Below, piece by piece: positions 39,746 to 39,870 of a stretch of 39,870 bases of DNA; position 1 is the first letter of the stretch, and each line of letters begins with the position of its first letter. The stretch is from an uncultured Oscillospiraceae bacterium (GTDB taxonomy: Bacteria > Bacillota > Clostridia > Oscillospirales > Oscillospiraceae). Position numbers and translations under genes: made by a program. The stretch lies in contig CATZYY010000007.1 in the NCBI GenBank assembly GCA_958426425.1, forward strand, positions 1 to 39,870. The letters are read 5' to 3'. The notes under the pieces are model-generated. The model saw nothing but the letters and a program-made list of their open reading frames with translations. It had not been told where the DNA came from and ran no database searches.

Positions 39746-39870
39746 GGGGCTGGGTGGAGTCCCAGCCCCTGCAAGGGGTTTGAGGCGGTTTTCGGGAGCT
39801 GTTTACGACTCTTCGGAGGACGAAAGTCGAAGCAGGATAAAGGCTTGGGGTCACTGCCCCAGCTTTTACC
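39746..39870 (+). other. Hairpin-rich conserved non-coding block, oriT candidate (copy 2)
   Basis: Stems correspond to those of copy 1 with changed bases: GGGGCTGGG/CCCAGCCCC (39746-39769), CCCC-tgca-AGGGG and TGGGGTCACTGCCCCA (39848-39863 area). CGGAGGACGAAAG is at 39814-39826. The block runs off the window, so the relaxase expected beyond it is not seen. Confidence 0.5.

Overview
The window looks like the chromosome of a high-GC, Gram-positive gut Clostridium, probably Oscillospiraceae. That placement is inferred from strong GGAGG ribosome-binding sites, GC-rich third codon positions, a MobP3-type relaxase with Sel1 repeats, a DUF6076-type protein and a split FbpB/UgpC-like transporter operon. 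No rRNA or marker gene fixes the species.

Positions 1-13,250 are a CRISPR-Cas locus in three blocks. Each block is an array read leftward, then a conserved leader, then a rightward operon. Array 1 (6 repeats) precedes a nine-gene type III operon (773-10,733). Its gene set matches the III-D variant (III-Dv): Cas10 without an HD domain, Cas7-Cas5-Cas11 fusion, double Cas7, Csx19-like and Cas7-with-insertion. Then come a CARF-HEPN ribonuclease, a lone CARF-like protein, a sigma-factor-like protein and Cas6. Array 2 (2 repeats) precedes cas1-cas2 of the I-C-like type. Array 3 (6 repeats) precedes a small unknown gene and a kinase/phosphatase/vWA triad whose kinase carries an N-terminal PIN nuclease domain (13,776-17,280). 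A two-part sequence box occurs four times, upstream of all three blocks and before the kinase gene, which ties the triad to the CRISPR genes.

Positions 17,281-26,260 are a mobilisable or conjugative element. It has a sigma-region-4-like regulator behind a structured leader, small DNA-binding proteins, a hairpin-rich oriT candidate, a MobC-like protein, a relaxase, a VbhA-Fic toxin pair and two tandem tyrosine recombinases (the first broken by an in-frame stop). The 3' half of a tRNA-Val gene at 26,209-26,255 looks like the attachment scar at the element boundary.

Positions 26,700-37,000 look like core metabolism: two LacI regulators, a three-gene ABC importer, an EEP-fold hydrolase, a HAD hydrolase and a glycerophosphodiesterase. 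I read these as an uptake and breakdown system for an organophosphate, possibly a glycerophosphodiester. LacI-type operators flank the promoter region.

Positions 37,180-39,870 are a second patch of mobile-element debris: a WYL-regulator fragment, a DUF6076-like gene, and the start of another mobilisation module whose DNA-binding gene and non-coding hairpin block repeat those at 18,768-19,356.

Most novel are the sigma-like gene coupled to a lone CARF protein inside the type III operon, and the shared box linking the CRISPR blocks to the PIN-kinase triad.
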